Assembly: GCA_964432995.1 (NCBI GenBank)
Contig: CAYSPU010000153.1
Coordinates: forward strand, 1 to 14,229
DNA: 14,229 bases
Reading direction: 5' to 3'
Origin: CAYSPU01 sp964432995
GTDB lineage: Bacteria > Verrucomicrobiota > Verrucomicrobiia > Limisphaerales > JAHDYP01
This document shows, in pieces, positions 6,907-14,228 of the stretch. Numbering within the stretch: position 1 is the first letter of the stretch; every line of letters begins with the position of its first letter. Made by a program: the position numbers and the translations under genes. The notes beneath the pieces are model-generated. The model was not told where the DNA came from, did no database searches, and saw only the letters and a program-made list of their open reading frames with translations.

Positions 6907-9657
6907 TCAATGGCAAATCGCGGGGAAGAGAACCACGGCGGAGCGCTGGATCCAGCCGACGCGTTGGGCGGAGTCGGTGATCTGGATCCACGGACCTTTC
7001 TGGTCGAGGACGGGGAGCTCGGTGCCGTCGCGGACGGTGACGAGGGTCTTGGAATCGTCGTAGGGGCCGTAGCGGACGGCGGCCTCGGGTTGGACCACGA
7101 TGGCGACGGGTGAGGAGCGGGTGACCTGCCAGTGGAAGGCGAGGCCGAGGGCGGCGGTGGCGGTCAGAAGGATACAGATGCGAGCTGGCAGGCGGAGGGC
7201 CTTGCGCCAGGCGGGGAAGAGGTGGGCGAGGGCCAGCAGGCTGCAGACAATCCAGAGGCCGACACAGGCGAGAACGGTCCACTCGTTGGTGGAGAGGGAT
7301 TTCAACCAGCGCTGCCACCAGCGGGGGGCTACGCCAGCCGTGCCATAGACACTGCGCCGCGCGAACAGGAGGTTGGCACGGATGTCGGGGTCGCGCGGGG
7401 CGCGTTGTTCGGCGAGTCGATAGTGGAAGATGGCGCGGCCAAGGTGCCCGCAGCGGAGTTGGGCGTTGGCCAGGTTGAAGTAGACGGCCGGCGAGGAGAA
7501 GCCGCGTTGGAGAATGGCCTCGTAGGCGGCGACGGCGTTGGTGTAGTGGCCTTGCTCGTAGAGTTGGTTGGCCTCCTCGAACTGGGCGCTTGGGTTGGCC
7601 GGGGGGGCGGCGGAGGCGGCGTCGGGGCGGCAGAGGCTCAGGCCGAAGCCGACGCAGAGGAGGAGGGTCTTCGGCGTGGCGTGGCGCGCGGCTTTCCTGG
7701 AGAGGTCGGTGGCTTGCAGGGCCGCGAGGGCGGCTTCGACGCGAGGAATGAAGGAGGACAGTTCACCGACAGAAGGTTGTGGAGCAAAGCGGGCCTGGTC
7801 GCCGGCGGCAAAGAGTTCGTGCAGCGTGTCCAGCAACTCGGGTGGAACCTGAGCGGGGCGGAGTCCCGTTTCGACCGCTTCCTCGGTGATGGCCGAGGCG
7901 GGGAGGTCGAGGAGTTCGCCGATTTGCTCCTGCAAGAGGCGGAAGACGGTGGCGTGGAATTCCGGCGACTGGCGGGCGGCGGCGTGCTGGCGGAGTTCGT
8001 CCAAGCCCTGGCGGATGCGGCGCTGGACCTGGCGGTGGCGAACGAGACGGGGGTTGCGCGCGAGCGAGTCCAGGCGTCGGCGCCAGAGCCAGGCGGCGAT
8101 CCAGGCGAGCAGGGGGATGGTCTGCAGCAGGAGGAAGGCGGGGCGGGCCAGGAACGGCGTGGTGGCGGTGGCGAGGACGCCGGGTCGGCTCTTGATGTGG
8201 ACGATATCGGTGCCGGGCGGAGGGGCGGTGGGCGAAGGCGACGTGGAGGTGACGAGGGACAAAGGAGCGCTGCCAGCCGCGGCGGGGCGAACGGTGATGG
8301 GAATGGTCGGAGTGGTGAGGGTCCGATATTGGCGCCGTGCGGGATCGAAGAAGCTGAAGGCGACGGCGGGGATGGCTTTGACGTCGGCGCTTTCGGGGAT
8401 GACGACCTGTTCGAAGATCTTGGTGCCGGCGAAGCCGAATTCGTCTTCCGTCTCGACGCGGGAGGCGGGCGTGTAGGTCTTGAACTGCTTCCAGGTGGAG
8501 GGCGAGGTGAGTTGGAGGCTCTCGATGGGGCCGCGGCCGGTGACGCGGACGGTGAGCACGAGGGTGTCGCCGGCCGTGACGACATTGGTGTTGGCGGTCG
8601 CGGTGATGGAGAAATCGCCGACCGCGCCGTTGAAATGCGGGGGAACGTTGGTGGCGGGGAGAGGCAGGACCCGGACGTCGAGGGGCTCGCTGCTCAAGGT
8701 GAGGCGTCGAGTCTCGATGTTGGGGAAGAAATCCAGGTCGAAGCCGAACGGATCGCGGCGTCCGCCTTGGCGGCGGAACTGGACATCGAGGATGCAGTCG
8801 GTGGCCTGGATTTGGAGGTTACCGGCTTTGGCGAAGGTCAGCGGCGAGCGGTAGGTGATCTTGCTGTAGACAGCGTTGTTGGTCTGAACCTGAACCGAGC
8901 GACCCACGGGGACATTCGTGCCGATGGTGACTCCTTCGCCGCGGAGCTGCGGCGGTTGGCGCAGATTACCGCTCTGGGCGAAGAGGTTCATGTCCACGAG
9001 CACGGCTTCGCCGACAAAGACCTCTTCCTTGGGAAGGGTGAGGGTGACGAAGGCGACTTGGGTGGCGCCCCCTTCCCCTCCCTTCGAGGCGGTGAGCTGC
9101 AACGGCTGACTGGTGAGGCGCTTGCCGTCGACGACGGCGGTGATGGCGGGGATGGTGTATTGGCCGGCTTGCGTGGGGGTGACGACGTAGGTGTAAACGA
9201 GGGACGAGGAGTATCTCCCGTTGATGATCTGGATCTGGCTGGATTGACCCCGGTATTCGATCGAGAGCCCGGGAACCGACGGGGGCGCGGGCGGCCCGTC
9301 GGGTTCACCGCCTTGGAAGGTCAATGTCAGAGCGGCGGAATCGCCGACGCCGACGGCGTTGCGATCCAGCGTGGCGGTGAAACTCGGGGCGGCGAGGGCG
9401 GTCAGGGAAAGCAGGAGGAGGCAGAGAAGAGCGGGCCAGATACGGAATGCAGAATGCAGAATGAAGAATGCAGAATGGGGGGCGGCATGTGGTGCCCGGC
9501 TCCCGGGCGCTGGTGGCGATGCGTGGGCAGGTTCAACTTCCCAACGCGTGTCCAGACTCTGTAGGTCCGCGCTTCCCACGAATTCCGCTGCCCATTCTGG
9601 GAGTCCCAGTTCACGGTTAGGGCGCGAGGGGATGGCGTTGGATGCGTTTCGGAACAT
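6907..9657 (-). CDS. BatD-BatE fusion protein (aerotolerance cluster)
   Basis: This 916-residue protein joins two proteins that are usually separate. Residues 1-73 are a repeat-rich leader. A signal peptide follows (about 74-90, core PALLCLLLLSLTALAA), then the BatD 'oxygen tolerance' region of Ig-like beta domains (91-460), a Pro/Ser/Thr linker and a membrane helix (about 504-525). A cytoplasmic helical segment (530-655) leads to a second signal-like helix (TLLLCVGFGLSLC, about 664-676). The BatE part then has TPR repeats (about 690-770), two membrane helices (795-815 and 826-842) and a terminal SH3-like domain (855-912, with YGPYDDSKTLVTVRDGTELP). The ATG at 9657 lies 2 nt after the BatBC stop (TAACCATG), which indicates translational coupling; a TTG at 9666 is also in frame but less likely. 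The role is presumed to be a periplasm-facing partner of the BatA/BatB VWA proteins; the molecular function of Bat proteins is not established. Confidence 0.88.
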   Translation of the reverse strand: MFRNASNAIPSRPNRELGLPEWAAEFVGSADLQSLDTRWEVEPAHASPPAPGSRAPHAAPHSAFFILHSAFRIWPALLCLLLLSLTALAAPSFTATLDRNAVGVGDSAALTLTFQGGEPDGPPAPPSVPGLSIEYRGQSSQIQIINGRYSSSLVYTYVVTPTQAGQYTIPAITAVVDGKRLTSQPLQLTASKGGEGGATQVAFVTLTLPKEEVFVGEAVLVDMNLFAQSGNLRQPPQLRGEGVTIGTNVPVGRSVQVQTNNAVYSKITYRSPLTFAKAGNLQIQATDCILDVQFRRQGGRRDPFGFDLDFFPNIETRRLTLSSEPLDVRVLPLPATNVPPHFNGAVGDFSITATANTNVVTAGDTLVLTVRVTGRGPIESLQLTSPSTWKQFKTYTPASRVETEDEFGFAGTKIFEQVVIPESADVKAIPAVAFSFFDPARRQYRTLTTPTIPITVRPAAAGSAPLSLVTSTSPSPTAPPPGTDIVHIKSRPGVLATATTPFLARPAFLLLQTIPLLAWIAAWLWRRRLDSLARNPRLVRHRQVQRRIRQGLDELRQHAAARQSPEFHATVFRLLQEQIGELLDLPASAITEEAVETGLRPAQVPPELLDTLHELFAAGDQARFAPQPSVGELSSFIPRVEAALAALQATDLSRKAARHATPKTLLLCVGFGLSLCRPDAASAAPPANPSAQFEEANQLYEQGHYTNAVAAYEAILQRGFSSPAVYFNLANAQLRCGHLGRAIFHYRLAEQRAPRDPDIRANLLFARRSVYGTAGVAPRWWQRWLKSLSTNEWTVLACVGLWIVCSLLALAHLFPAWRKALRLPARICILLTATAALGLAFHWQVTRSSPVAIVVQPEAAVRYGPYDDSKTLVTVRDGTELPVLDQKGPWIQITDSAQRVGWIQRSAVVLFPAICH
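9445..9477. repeat. GAATGCA heptamer tandem repeat inside the BatD leader
   Basis: Four full heptamers and a partial one run in a row: gaatgca, gaatgca, gaatgaa, gaatgca, gaatg. The unit is not a multiple of three, so its translation in the BatD frame (HSAFFILHSAF) changes phase from copy to copy. Repeats of this GAATGCA/GAATGAA kind are found between genes in Planctomycetota and Verrucomicrobiota genomes (recalled, not checked). Here it lies within coding sequence, directly before the BatD signal peptide, where length changes of 7 bp would shift the frame. Confidence 0.8.
9494..9508. repeat. Small perfect hairpin in the BatD leader
   Basis: The bases gcccgg (9494-9499) and ccgggc (9503-9508) form a perfect 6-bp GC stem around a 3-nt loop. 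It lies next to the heptamer array in the segment that encodes the atypical Pro/Ala/His-rich leader of BatD. The stretch around it (about 9480-9600) also carries the word GGGAAG twice on the minus strand, around GCGCGGACCTACAGAG, and reads more like inserted non-coding DNA than a conserved protein. The hairpin may simply be part of such an element. Confidence 0.4.
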
Positions 9658-9659
9658 GG

Positions 9660-11624
9660 TTACCAATCGCGGAATCGTCGTGGGGCGGATTCTGAGCGCT
9701 TTTGCGGGGCAAAGATCAAGACTCGTTCTTCGTCCTTCTGGGCGTCGAGGAGTTGTTCGGCCTGTTGCGGGGTCATTTGACCGAGAGGTGTGGCTTCAGC
9801 GGGTGACTGCTGGGAGTCGCCGGGGGAACCCTGGGTGGCGTCCTGGGGTTTCGGCGATTGGCCGGGGTCTTTCTGCTGCTGCTGGGCCTGGTCTTTCTGC
9901 TGCTGCTGTTGGGAAGTGTCTTCGGGCTGTTGCCGATCTTGAGGTTGGGACTGCTGCGGAGGGGCGTTGGTTTGGTTCTGGTTTTGGGCGTTCTGCTGGT
10001 CCTGCTGTTTCTGTTGTTCGGAGTCTTGCTGGTCCTTGTTCTGTTGGGAGGAATCCTTCGAGTCATCGGACTTGTCTTGCTGATCCTGCTGCTGCTGTTG
10101 TTGGTCCTGCTGTTGGTCCTGCTGCTGTTGTTGGAGGAGTTCCTCGAGTTTCTTTTGGACGAAATCGCGATTGAACTTGGCGTCTTCATCATTGGGATCG
10201 AGCTGGAGGGCGCCGTCGAAGCTGCGGATGGCGCCGTGCCACTGCTGGGTGATGGCGTTGAAGTCGGAGGCTTCCTGGCCGAGGCGGAAGAGGGCGTCGC
10301 CGAGGTTGTAGAGGGCTTTTTGCTGGAGGGCGACGTCGGGGCTGCTGAGGGCGTTGGTGAAGGCGCGTGCGGCGTCGGCGAAGTTCTCGTTGCGATAGGC
10401 TGCGGCGCCGAAGTTGTAGTGGAGACGCGGGTTGTCCGGGTGGCGTTGGAGGAGTTGCCGGAATTCCTCTTCGGCCTTGAGGAATCGGCCGCGTTCGAAG
10501 TGCTCCTGGGCGCTGCCGGGTGAGGCCCGCATCGGGAGGATGGCGGTGCAGGCGAGGAGCGCGGCGACGCGTGCGGCCGCGGGGAGGGGGCGCGTGCGGG
10601 CGGGAGCGGGGGCGGCAGCGGTGGTGGTTTCGCGTCGGCGTTCCGGGAGCAGGAACTCGATGGCGAGGAGGAGGAGGGCGATGCCGAGGGGCCAGGCGAA
10701 GCGTTCGTGGTAGCGCTGGATTTGGCGGCTGGTGAGTTCCGCTTTGGGGAGCGGCGCCAGGCCCTGGGCATAGAGGGATTCCATGGCCTGGGCGGAGCGG
10801 AGGGGGAGATAGGCGCCGGAGGTGGCCTGAGCGATTTCCTGGAGGAGCTTCTCGTTGAGCCGCGATTTCACGACCTGCCCTTGCTCATCCTTGACGTAGG
10901 TGACGGTGCCCTTGTCGTCGGTGACGCGGAGGACTTCGCCATTGGGGGTGCCGACGCCGACGGTGAAGATGCGCATGCCGGCTTTGGCGGCGAGGGCGGC
11001 GGCGGAGGTGGCCCCGCTGTCGTGGTCTTCGCCGTCGGTGAGGATGACGAGGATCTTGAAGTTGTTTTCGTCTTTGAAGGCGTCGAGGGCGACCTGGATG
11101 GCGGCGGCGAGGGCGGTGCCGCCTTGGGGGATGATGCCGGTATCCAGCGCTTCGACGCTCTGGCGGAAGGCGACGTCGTCGACCGTGAGCGGGCATTGGA
11201 GGAAGGCGCTACCGGCGAAGGCGACAAGTCCGAGGCGGTCGGTTTGAGCGACCTTGAGGAGGTCGAGGGCGGCGAGTTTGGCGCGGGCGAGGCGGTTGGG
11301 GCGGACGTCTTCGGCGAGCATGCTGCGGGAGGTGTCGATGGCGACGACGATATCGAGGCCCTTTTGTTTTGCGATGTCCCAGTCGAAGCCCCATTGGGGT
11401 CGCGCGAGGGCGAGGAGGATGCCGGTGACGGCAAGGAAGAGGAGGGTCCAGCGCGCAGCGTCGCGTCGGGGGGAGAGGCCGACGGTGAGCTGGCTGAGGA
11501 GGCGCGCCTGGATGAAGAGCTGACGGAGGGCGCGTTGTCGGTGCATGGCCCAGAAGGCGAAGGCTGCGAGGAGGGCGAGCGTGGCGGCGAGGAGCCAGAG
11601 GATTTGGGGGAAGGCGAAGCGCAT
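9660..11624 (-). CDS. BatB-BatC fusion: VWA domain, TPR and Gln-rich tail
   Basis: The 654-residue inner-membrane protein begins MRFAFPQILWLLAA. Two N-terminal helices (about 6-25 and 59-75) and the LARPQWG motif (73-79) precede a von Willebrand A domain (about 90-290). Its MIDAS is complete: DTSRS (97-101), Thr170 in IPQGGTAL and Asp197 in LTDGEDHD. A third helix (about 310-328) ends the BatB part. A signal-like helix (about 350-366) then opens the BatC part, with TPR repeats (372-485), a Gln/Asp-rich disordered stretch (498-600) and a conserved-type end, MTPQQAEQLLDAQKDEER plus a final FRDW. The ATG at 11624 shares its A with the BatA stop (TGATG) and has GGAGG 11 nt upstream; the in-frame TTG at 11642 is less likely. 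The role presumed for the family is metal-dependent protein binding in an envelope complex that supports stress or oxygen tolerance; the mechanism is unknown. Confidence 0.9.
   Translation of the reverse strand: MRFAFPQILWLLAATLALLAAFAFWAMHRQRALRQLFIQARLLSQLTVGLSPRRDAARWTLLFLAVTGILLALARPQWGFDWDIAKQKGLDIVVAIDTSRSMLAEDVRPNRLARAKLAALDLLKVAQTDRLGLVAFAGSAFLQCPLTVDDVAFRQSVEALDTGIIPQGGTALAAAIQVALDAFKDENNFKILVILTDGEDHDSGATSAAALAAKAGMRIFTVGVGTPNGEVLRVTDDKGTVTYVKDEQGQVVKSRLNEKLLQEIAQATSGAYLPLRSAQAMESLYAQGLAPLPKAELTSRQIQRYHERFAWPLGIALLLLAIEFLLPERRRETTTAAAPAPARTRPLPAAARVAALLACTAILPMRASPGSAQEHFERGRFLKAEEEFRQLLQRHPDNPRLHYNFGAAAYRNENFADAARAFTNALSSPDVALQQKALYNLGDALFRLGQEASDFNAITQQWHGAIRSFDGALQLDPNDEDAKFNRDFVQKKLEELLQQQQQDQQQDQQQQQQDQQDKSDDSKDSSQQNKDQQDSEQQKQQDQQNAQNQNQTNAPPQQSQPQDRQQPEDTSQQQQQKDQAQQQQKDPGQSPKPQDATQGSPGDSQQSPAEATPLGQMTPQQAEQLLDAQKDEERVLIFAPQKRSESAPRRFRDW
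9825..10133 (-). repeat. CAG/CAA-rich low-complexity tract encoding the Gln-rich BatC tail
   Basis: About 100 codons alternate CAG and CAA with scattered GAC, AAG and AAC, encoding runs such as QQQQQDQQQDQQQQQQD. It separates the TPR region from the C-terminal segment of the BatB-BatC protein. Gln, Asp, Lys, Ser and Asn dominate and no hydrophobic core is possible, so a flexible disordered linker is expected. Low-complexity tails are usual for BatC-like proteins, but the CAG/CAA runs also invite slipped-strand length changes in multiples of three. Confidence 0.85.
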
Positions 11625-12622
11625 CAGGGCAGGGTCCTCCAAGCCGTGTGTTTCAGGATGATCTCGAGCAGGAGGAGGATCAGGCCGGGGAGAGCGAACC
11701 AGGCGTAGAGTTCCTGGTAGCGCTGGTATTTGCGGACCTGGACCTCGGTTTTCTCCATGCGATCGATCTCGTCATAGATGGAGCGCAATGTTTCGGTGCG
11801 ATCGGCGCGGTAGTATTTCCCGCCGGTCATCTGGGCGATCTGGGTCAGGGTTTCTTCGTCGATGTTGACGGGTTGGTTGATGTAGCCCTTGCGTCCGAAG
11901 GCGTCGCGGGTGGGAACGGGGGCGAGGCCGCGGGTGCCGACGCCGATGGTATAGGTTTTGACCTTGAGTTCCTTGGCGGCCTCGGCGGCGGTGAGGGGGG
12001 GGACCTTACCGGCGTTGTTCTGGCCGTCGGTCATGAGAATGACGATGCGGCTCTTGGAGTCGACTTCACGCAATCGGTTGACGGCGGCGGCGAGGGCGGA
12101 GCCGATGGCGGTGCCGTCCTCGTTGGGAGTGGCGAAATCGAGGCGTTCGAGGTTCTGGAGGAGGAACTCGTGGTCGAGGGTGAGGGGTGCGGCGATATAG
12201 GGGTGTCGGGCGAAGGCCACCAAGCCGATGCGGTCGCTGGCGCGGCGGGCGACGAACTTCTGGAGGACGTCTTTGGCGACCTGGAGGCGGTTGGCGCGCT
12301 GGCCGCGGAGTTCGAAGTCCTCGGAGATCATGCTGGTGGAGAGGTCGAGGGCGACGACGATATCGATGCCGCTGGCGGTGATTTGGGTTTCGCCTTCGCC
12401 CCATTGGGGGCGGGCCAGGGCGATGATGAGGAGGACCATGGTCAGCCAGCGGAGGCGGGTGAGGACGATGCCGGCGGGGGAGCGGGTGACGCCGGTGATG
12501 CCGCGGACGAGCTGGACGGAGGAATAGAGGAAGGCGGGTCGACGCCGGTAGCGCTTCCGGAGCCAGGCCACAGCGGGCAGCAGGGCAATCAGGAGCAACA
12601 GGTATGGATGGGCGAAGTTCAT
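11624..12622 (-). CDS. BatA, von Willebrand A domain membrane protein
   Basis: The 332-residue protein has the classical BatA layout. An N-terminal helix (residues 6-20, MNFAHPYLLLLIALLPAVAW) is followed by basic residues and a second helix (about 54-70) ending in ALARPQWGEGE. The VWA domain (about 85-290) has a full MIDAS: DLSTS (93-97), Thr171 in NEDGTAIG and Asp199 in LMTDGQNNAG. A C-terminal helix (308-324) closes the topology, which places the VWA domain between membrane helices. The start ATG at 12622 overlaps the previous stop as ATGA, with GGGAG 11 nt upstream. A longer frame opening at 12853 would lie inside the upstream gene and encodes Arg-rich shadow sequence, so it is rejected. 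BatA and BatB are paralogues; together with DUF58 they supply three VWA-type domains in this cluster. The likely partner is a MoxR ATPase, expected outside the window. Confidence 0.93.
   Translation of the reverse strand: MNFAHPYLLLLIALLPAVAWLRKRYRRRPAFLYSSVQLVRGITGVTRSPAGIVLTRLRWLTMVLLIIALARPQWGEGETQITASGIDIVVALDLSTSMISEDFELRGQRANRLQVAKDVLQKFVARRASDRIGLVAFARHPYIAAPLTLDHEFLLQNLERLDFATPNEDGTAIGSALAAAVNRLREVDSKSRIVILMTDGQNNAGKVPPLTAAEAAKELKVKTYTIGVGTRGLAPVPTRDAFGRKGYINQPVNIDEETLTQIAQMTGGKYYRADRTETLRSIYDEIDRMEKTEVQVRKYQRYQELYAWFALPGLILLLLEIILKHTAWRTLP
11636..11640 (-). promoter_or_regulatory. Shine-Dalgarno sequence GGAGG for BatB-BatC
   Basis: GGAGG on the minus strand lies 11 nt before the ATG at 11624, within the 3' end of BatA. 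It supports ATG 11624 over the in-frame TTG at 11642, which would lie upstream of and next to this site. A comparable GGGAG lies at 12634-12638, also 11 nt before the BatA start. These two are the only clear Shine-Dalgarno sites among the ten genes; the others start without one. Confidence 0.6.
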
Positions 12623-13260
12623 TCGCGGTTTGGCTCCCGGTTGGAGGACAAGGTGGCGGTCACCGGTTCTTCCGGAGGTGCGGCTCCGGCCTGAGATGCC
12701 GCATCCGGCGCGGCGCCGGGCTCGTCCGCAGAAGGTGCGGTCTCGTCGACGAGTTGGCGGGCCGCGTCCCAGAGATTGCGGAGTTCGGGTTCGGCGGGTT
12801 CGTGTCGGGCGAACTTGACGAGGTCGCAGCGGGTGAGGAAATCGCCGAGGCATTGCTTGTGGGGGCGCGCGAGGACGGGGCTGGACTGGAGTTCATCGAG
12901 GAACTCCTCGGTGGTGCGTTCGGGGGCGTGGAGGCGGAAGCGTTCTTCCAGGTAGACGCGGATGGCCAGGGAGACACGGGTGCAAAAGAGGTTGGGCTGG
13001 GAGATCGAGTCCAGGGCGTCGACGAGTGCCTGGCGGGCGCGGAGGTGCGCGGGAAGGGGAGGCAGCGGGGCCGGGCCGGCGCGGCGGCGGCGGAGCCAAC
13101 GGCGAGCAAGCCAGGCGGCGACAGCCAGGAGGACGACGCCAACGAGGATCCAGGCGGCCCAAACCCACGGGTTGGGGATGTCCACGGGACCGCGGATGTC
13201 GCGTATGTCCTGCAGGTTGGTTCCGACGTTGACCATGGTATCGGGAGCGGGAGTGGGCAT
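12619..13260 (-). CDS. DUF4381-like single-pass membrane protein of the Bat cluster
   Basis: The 213-residue product has a short N-terminal segment, probably periplasmic (MPTPAPDTMVNVGTNL), a Pro/Asp-containing lead-in (DIRGPVDIPNPW, 21-32), one membrane helix (about 33-52), a stop-transfer cluster WLARRWLRRRR (50-60) and a cytoplasmic helical domain (about 70-170) with RVSLAIRVYLEERF and TTEEFLDELQ. The final 40 residues are Ala/Pro/Glu-rich and probably disordered. Position (between DUF58 and BatA), size and topology match the DUF4381-type proteins of MoxR/Bat clusters; assignment rests mainly on this and less on motifs. The ATG at 13260 overlaps the DUF58 stop by one base (TGATG); Met9 at 13236 is an alternative start. 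The function is unknown, perhaps an adaptor between the VWA proteins. Confidence 0.75.
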   Translation of the reverse strand: MPTPAPDTMVNVGTNLQDIRDIRGPVDIPNPWVWAAWILVGVVLLAVAAWLARRWLRRRRAGPAPLPPLPAHLRARQALVDALDSISQPNLFCTRVSLAIRVYLEERFRLHAPERTTEEFLDELQSSPVLARPHKQCLGDFLTRCDLVKFARHEPAEPELRNLWDAARQLVDETAPSADEPGAAPDAASQAGAAPPEEPVTATLSSNREPNRE

Positions 13261-14144
13261 CAGCCGCGTCGGCGACGTTTCTCGCGCGTTTCGAAGAAGC
13301 GTCCGAGCGCGGCGGCATAGGGTTGGTCGGTGCGCAACTGGATGGTGTCGATGCCGGCGGAACGCAAGGTTTTCGCGAACTCGGCCTGGGCCTGAGCCTG
13401 GCGTTCGGCGAAGCGGGTGCGCTTGCGCTGGTCCGTGGTGTTGACCTCGAGCAGTTCGCCCGTTTCGGCGTCTTGGAGCACGAGGCGGCCGAGGGCGGGG
13501 AGTTCGAGTTCGTGGCGATCGACGATCTGGACGGCGACGACGTCGTGGCGGCGGTTGGCCTGGCGGAGGAGGGGGAAGGCGTTTTGCCCGAGAAAATCGG
13601 AGAGGATGACGGAAACGGCGCGGTGCGGCGTCACGCGGAGGAAGAACTCGAGGGCGGCGTTGAGGTCGGTGCCGCGGCGTTGGGGCGCGAAGAACAGGAT
13701 CTCGCGGATGACGCGCAGGACATGGCGGCGGCCTTTCCGCGGGGGGATGAACTTCTCGACGGTGTCGCTGAAGAGGAGAAGCCCGACCTTGTCCTGGTTA
13801 CGAATGGCGGAAAAGGCGAGGACGGAGGCGACTTCGGCGGCGAGTTCGCGTTTGGACTGGGCGCCGGATCCGTAGAGGCCGGAGCCGCTGACGTCGACCA
13901 CGAGCAGAACGGTGAGTTCGCGTTCCTCGACGAACTTCTTGATGAACGGGTGGTTCATGCGGGCGGTGACGTTCCAGTCAATGGAGCGGACATCGTCGCC
14001 GGGTTGGTATTCGCGGACCTCGTCGAAGTTCATGCCCTGGCCCTTGAACACGCTGTGGTACTGGCCCGCGAGGGATTCGGTCACGAGCCGGTTGGTCCGG
14101 ATCTCGATCTGGCGGATCTTCTTGAGGATCTCGCGGGGAATCAT
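13260..14144 (-). CDS. DUF58 domain protein (VWA-like) of the MoxR/Bat cluster
   Basis: The 294-residue soluble protein starts MIPREILKKIRQIEIRTNRL and carries the DUF58 signature REYQPGDDVRSIDWNVTAR (44-62), followed by FIKKFVEERELTVLLVVDVS (67-86). The MIDAS-like DVSGS (84-88) shows the VWA-type fold, and VGLLLFSD, RGTDLNAAL and VILSDFLG complete the expected Rossmann-like core. No signal peptide or membrane helix is present; the C-terminus is basic (REKRRRRG). DUF58 genes typically follow moxR and precede the bat genes, and that order is seen here, with the moxR slot just outside the window. Metal-dependent protein binding with the MoxR ATPase is the presumed role. The start ATG at 14144 has no Shine-Dalgarno sequence; the leader on the mRNA strand is C-rich, ending CCTCCCCCGC, and a tandem repeat array begins 16 bp upstream. 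Confidence 0.93.
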   Translation of the reverse strand: MIPREILKKIRQIEIRTNRLVTESLAGQYHSVFKGQGMNFDEVREYQPGDDVRSIDWNVTARMNHPFIKKFVEERELTVLLVVDVSGSGLYGSGAQSKRELAAEVASVLAFSAIRNQDKVGLLLFSDTVEKFIPPRKGRRHVLRVIREILFFAPQRRGTDLNAALEFFLRVTPHRAVSVILSDFLGQNAFPLLRQANRRHDVVAVQIVDRHELELPALGRLVLQDAETGELLEVNTTDQRKRTRFAERQAQAQAEFAKTLRSAGIDTIQLRTDQPYAAALGRFFETREKRRRRG

Positions 14145-14160
14145 GCGGGGGAGGTTCGGA

Positions 14161-14228
14161 GGTTGGGAGGTTCAGGGTTCAACGGTTGGGAGGTTCAGGG
14201 TTCACGGTTGGGAGGTTCAGGGTTCAAC
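14161..14228. repeat. 22-23 bp direct tandem repeat upstream of DUF58
   Basis: Three nearly identical units abut head to tail: 14161-14183 (23 bp), 14184-14205 (22 bp, one A missing) and 14206-14228 (23 bp). Each starts ggttgggaggttcagggttc. A shorter related piece, gaggttcgga, lies at 14151-14160. The array runs to the window edge and may continue. There are no spacers, so it is not a CRISPR array. On the mRNA strand it reads as C-rich GAACC/CCTCCC words in the leader of DUF58. Confidence 0.9.

Noticed and set aside
7132..9564. 810-codon plus-strand frame opposite BatD-BatE
   Set aside because: Gly/Glu/Ala/Val-rich shadow without motifs; the minus strand encodes a coherent signal-BatD-TPR-SH3 protein.
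9858..10523. Plus-strand frame with long Leu runs resembling a membrane protein
   Set aside because: The Leu runs are the antisense reading (CTG/TTG) of the CAG/CAA codons in the Gln-rich BatC tail.
12623..12853. Upstream extension of BatA to 12853
   Set aside because: It lies inside the DUF4381-like gene; the ATGA overlap, GGGAG site and typical MNFAHPYLLLL start favour 12622.
14161..14228. CRISPR-like array
   Set aside because: The units are contiguous and have no unique spacers; it is a simple direct tandem repeat.
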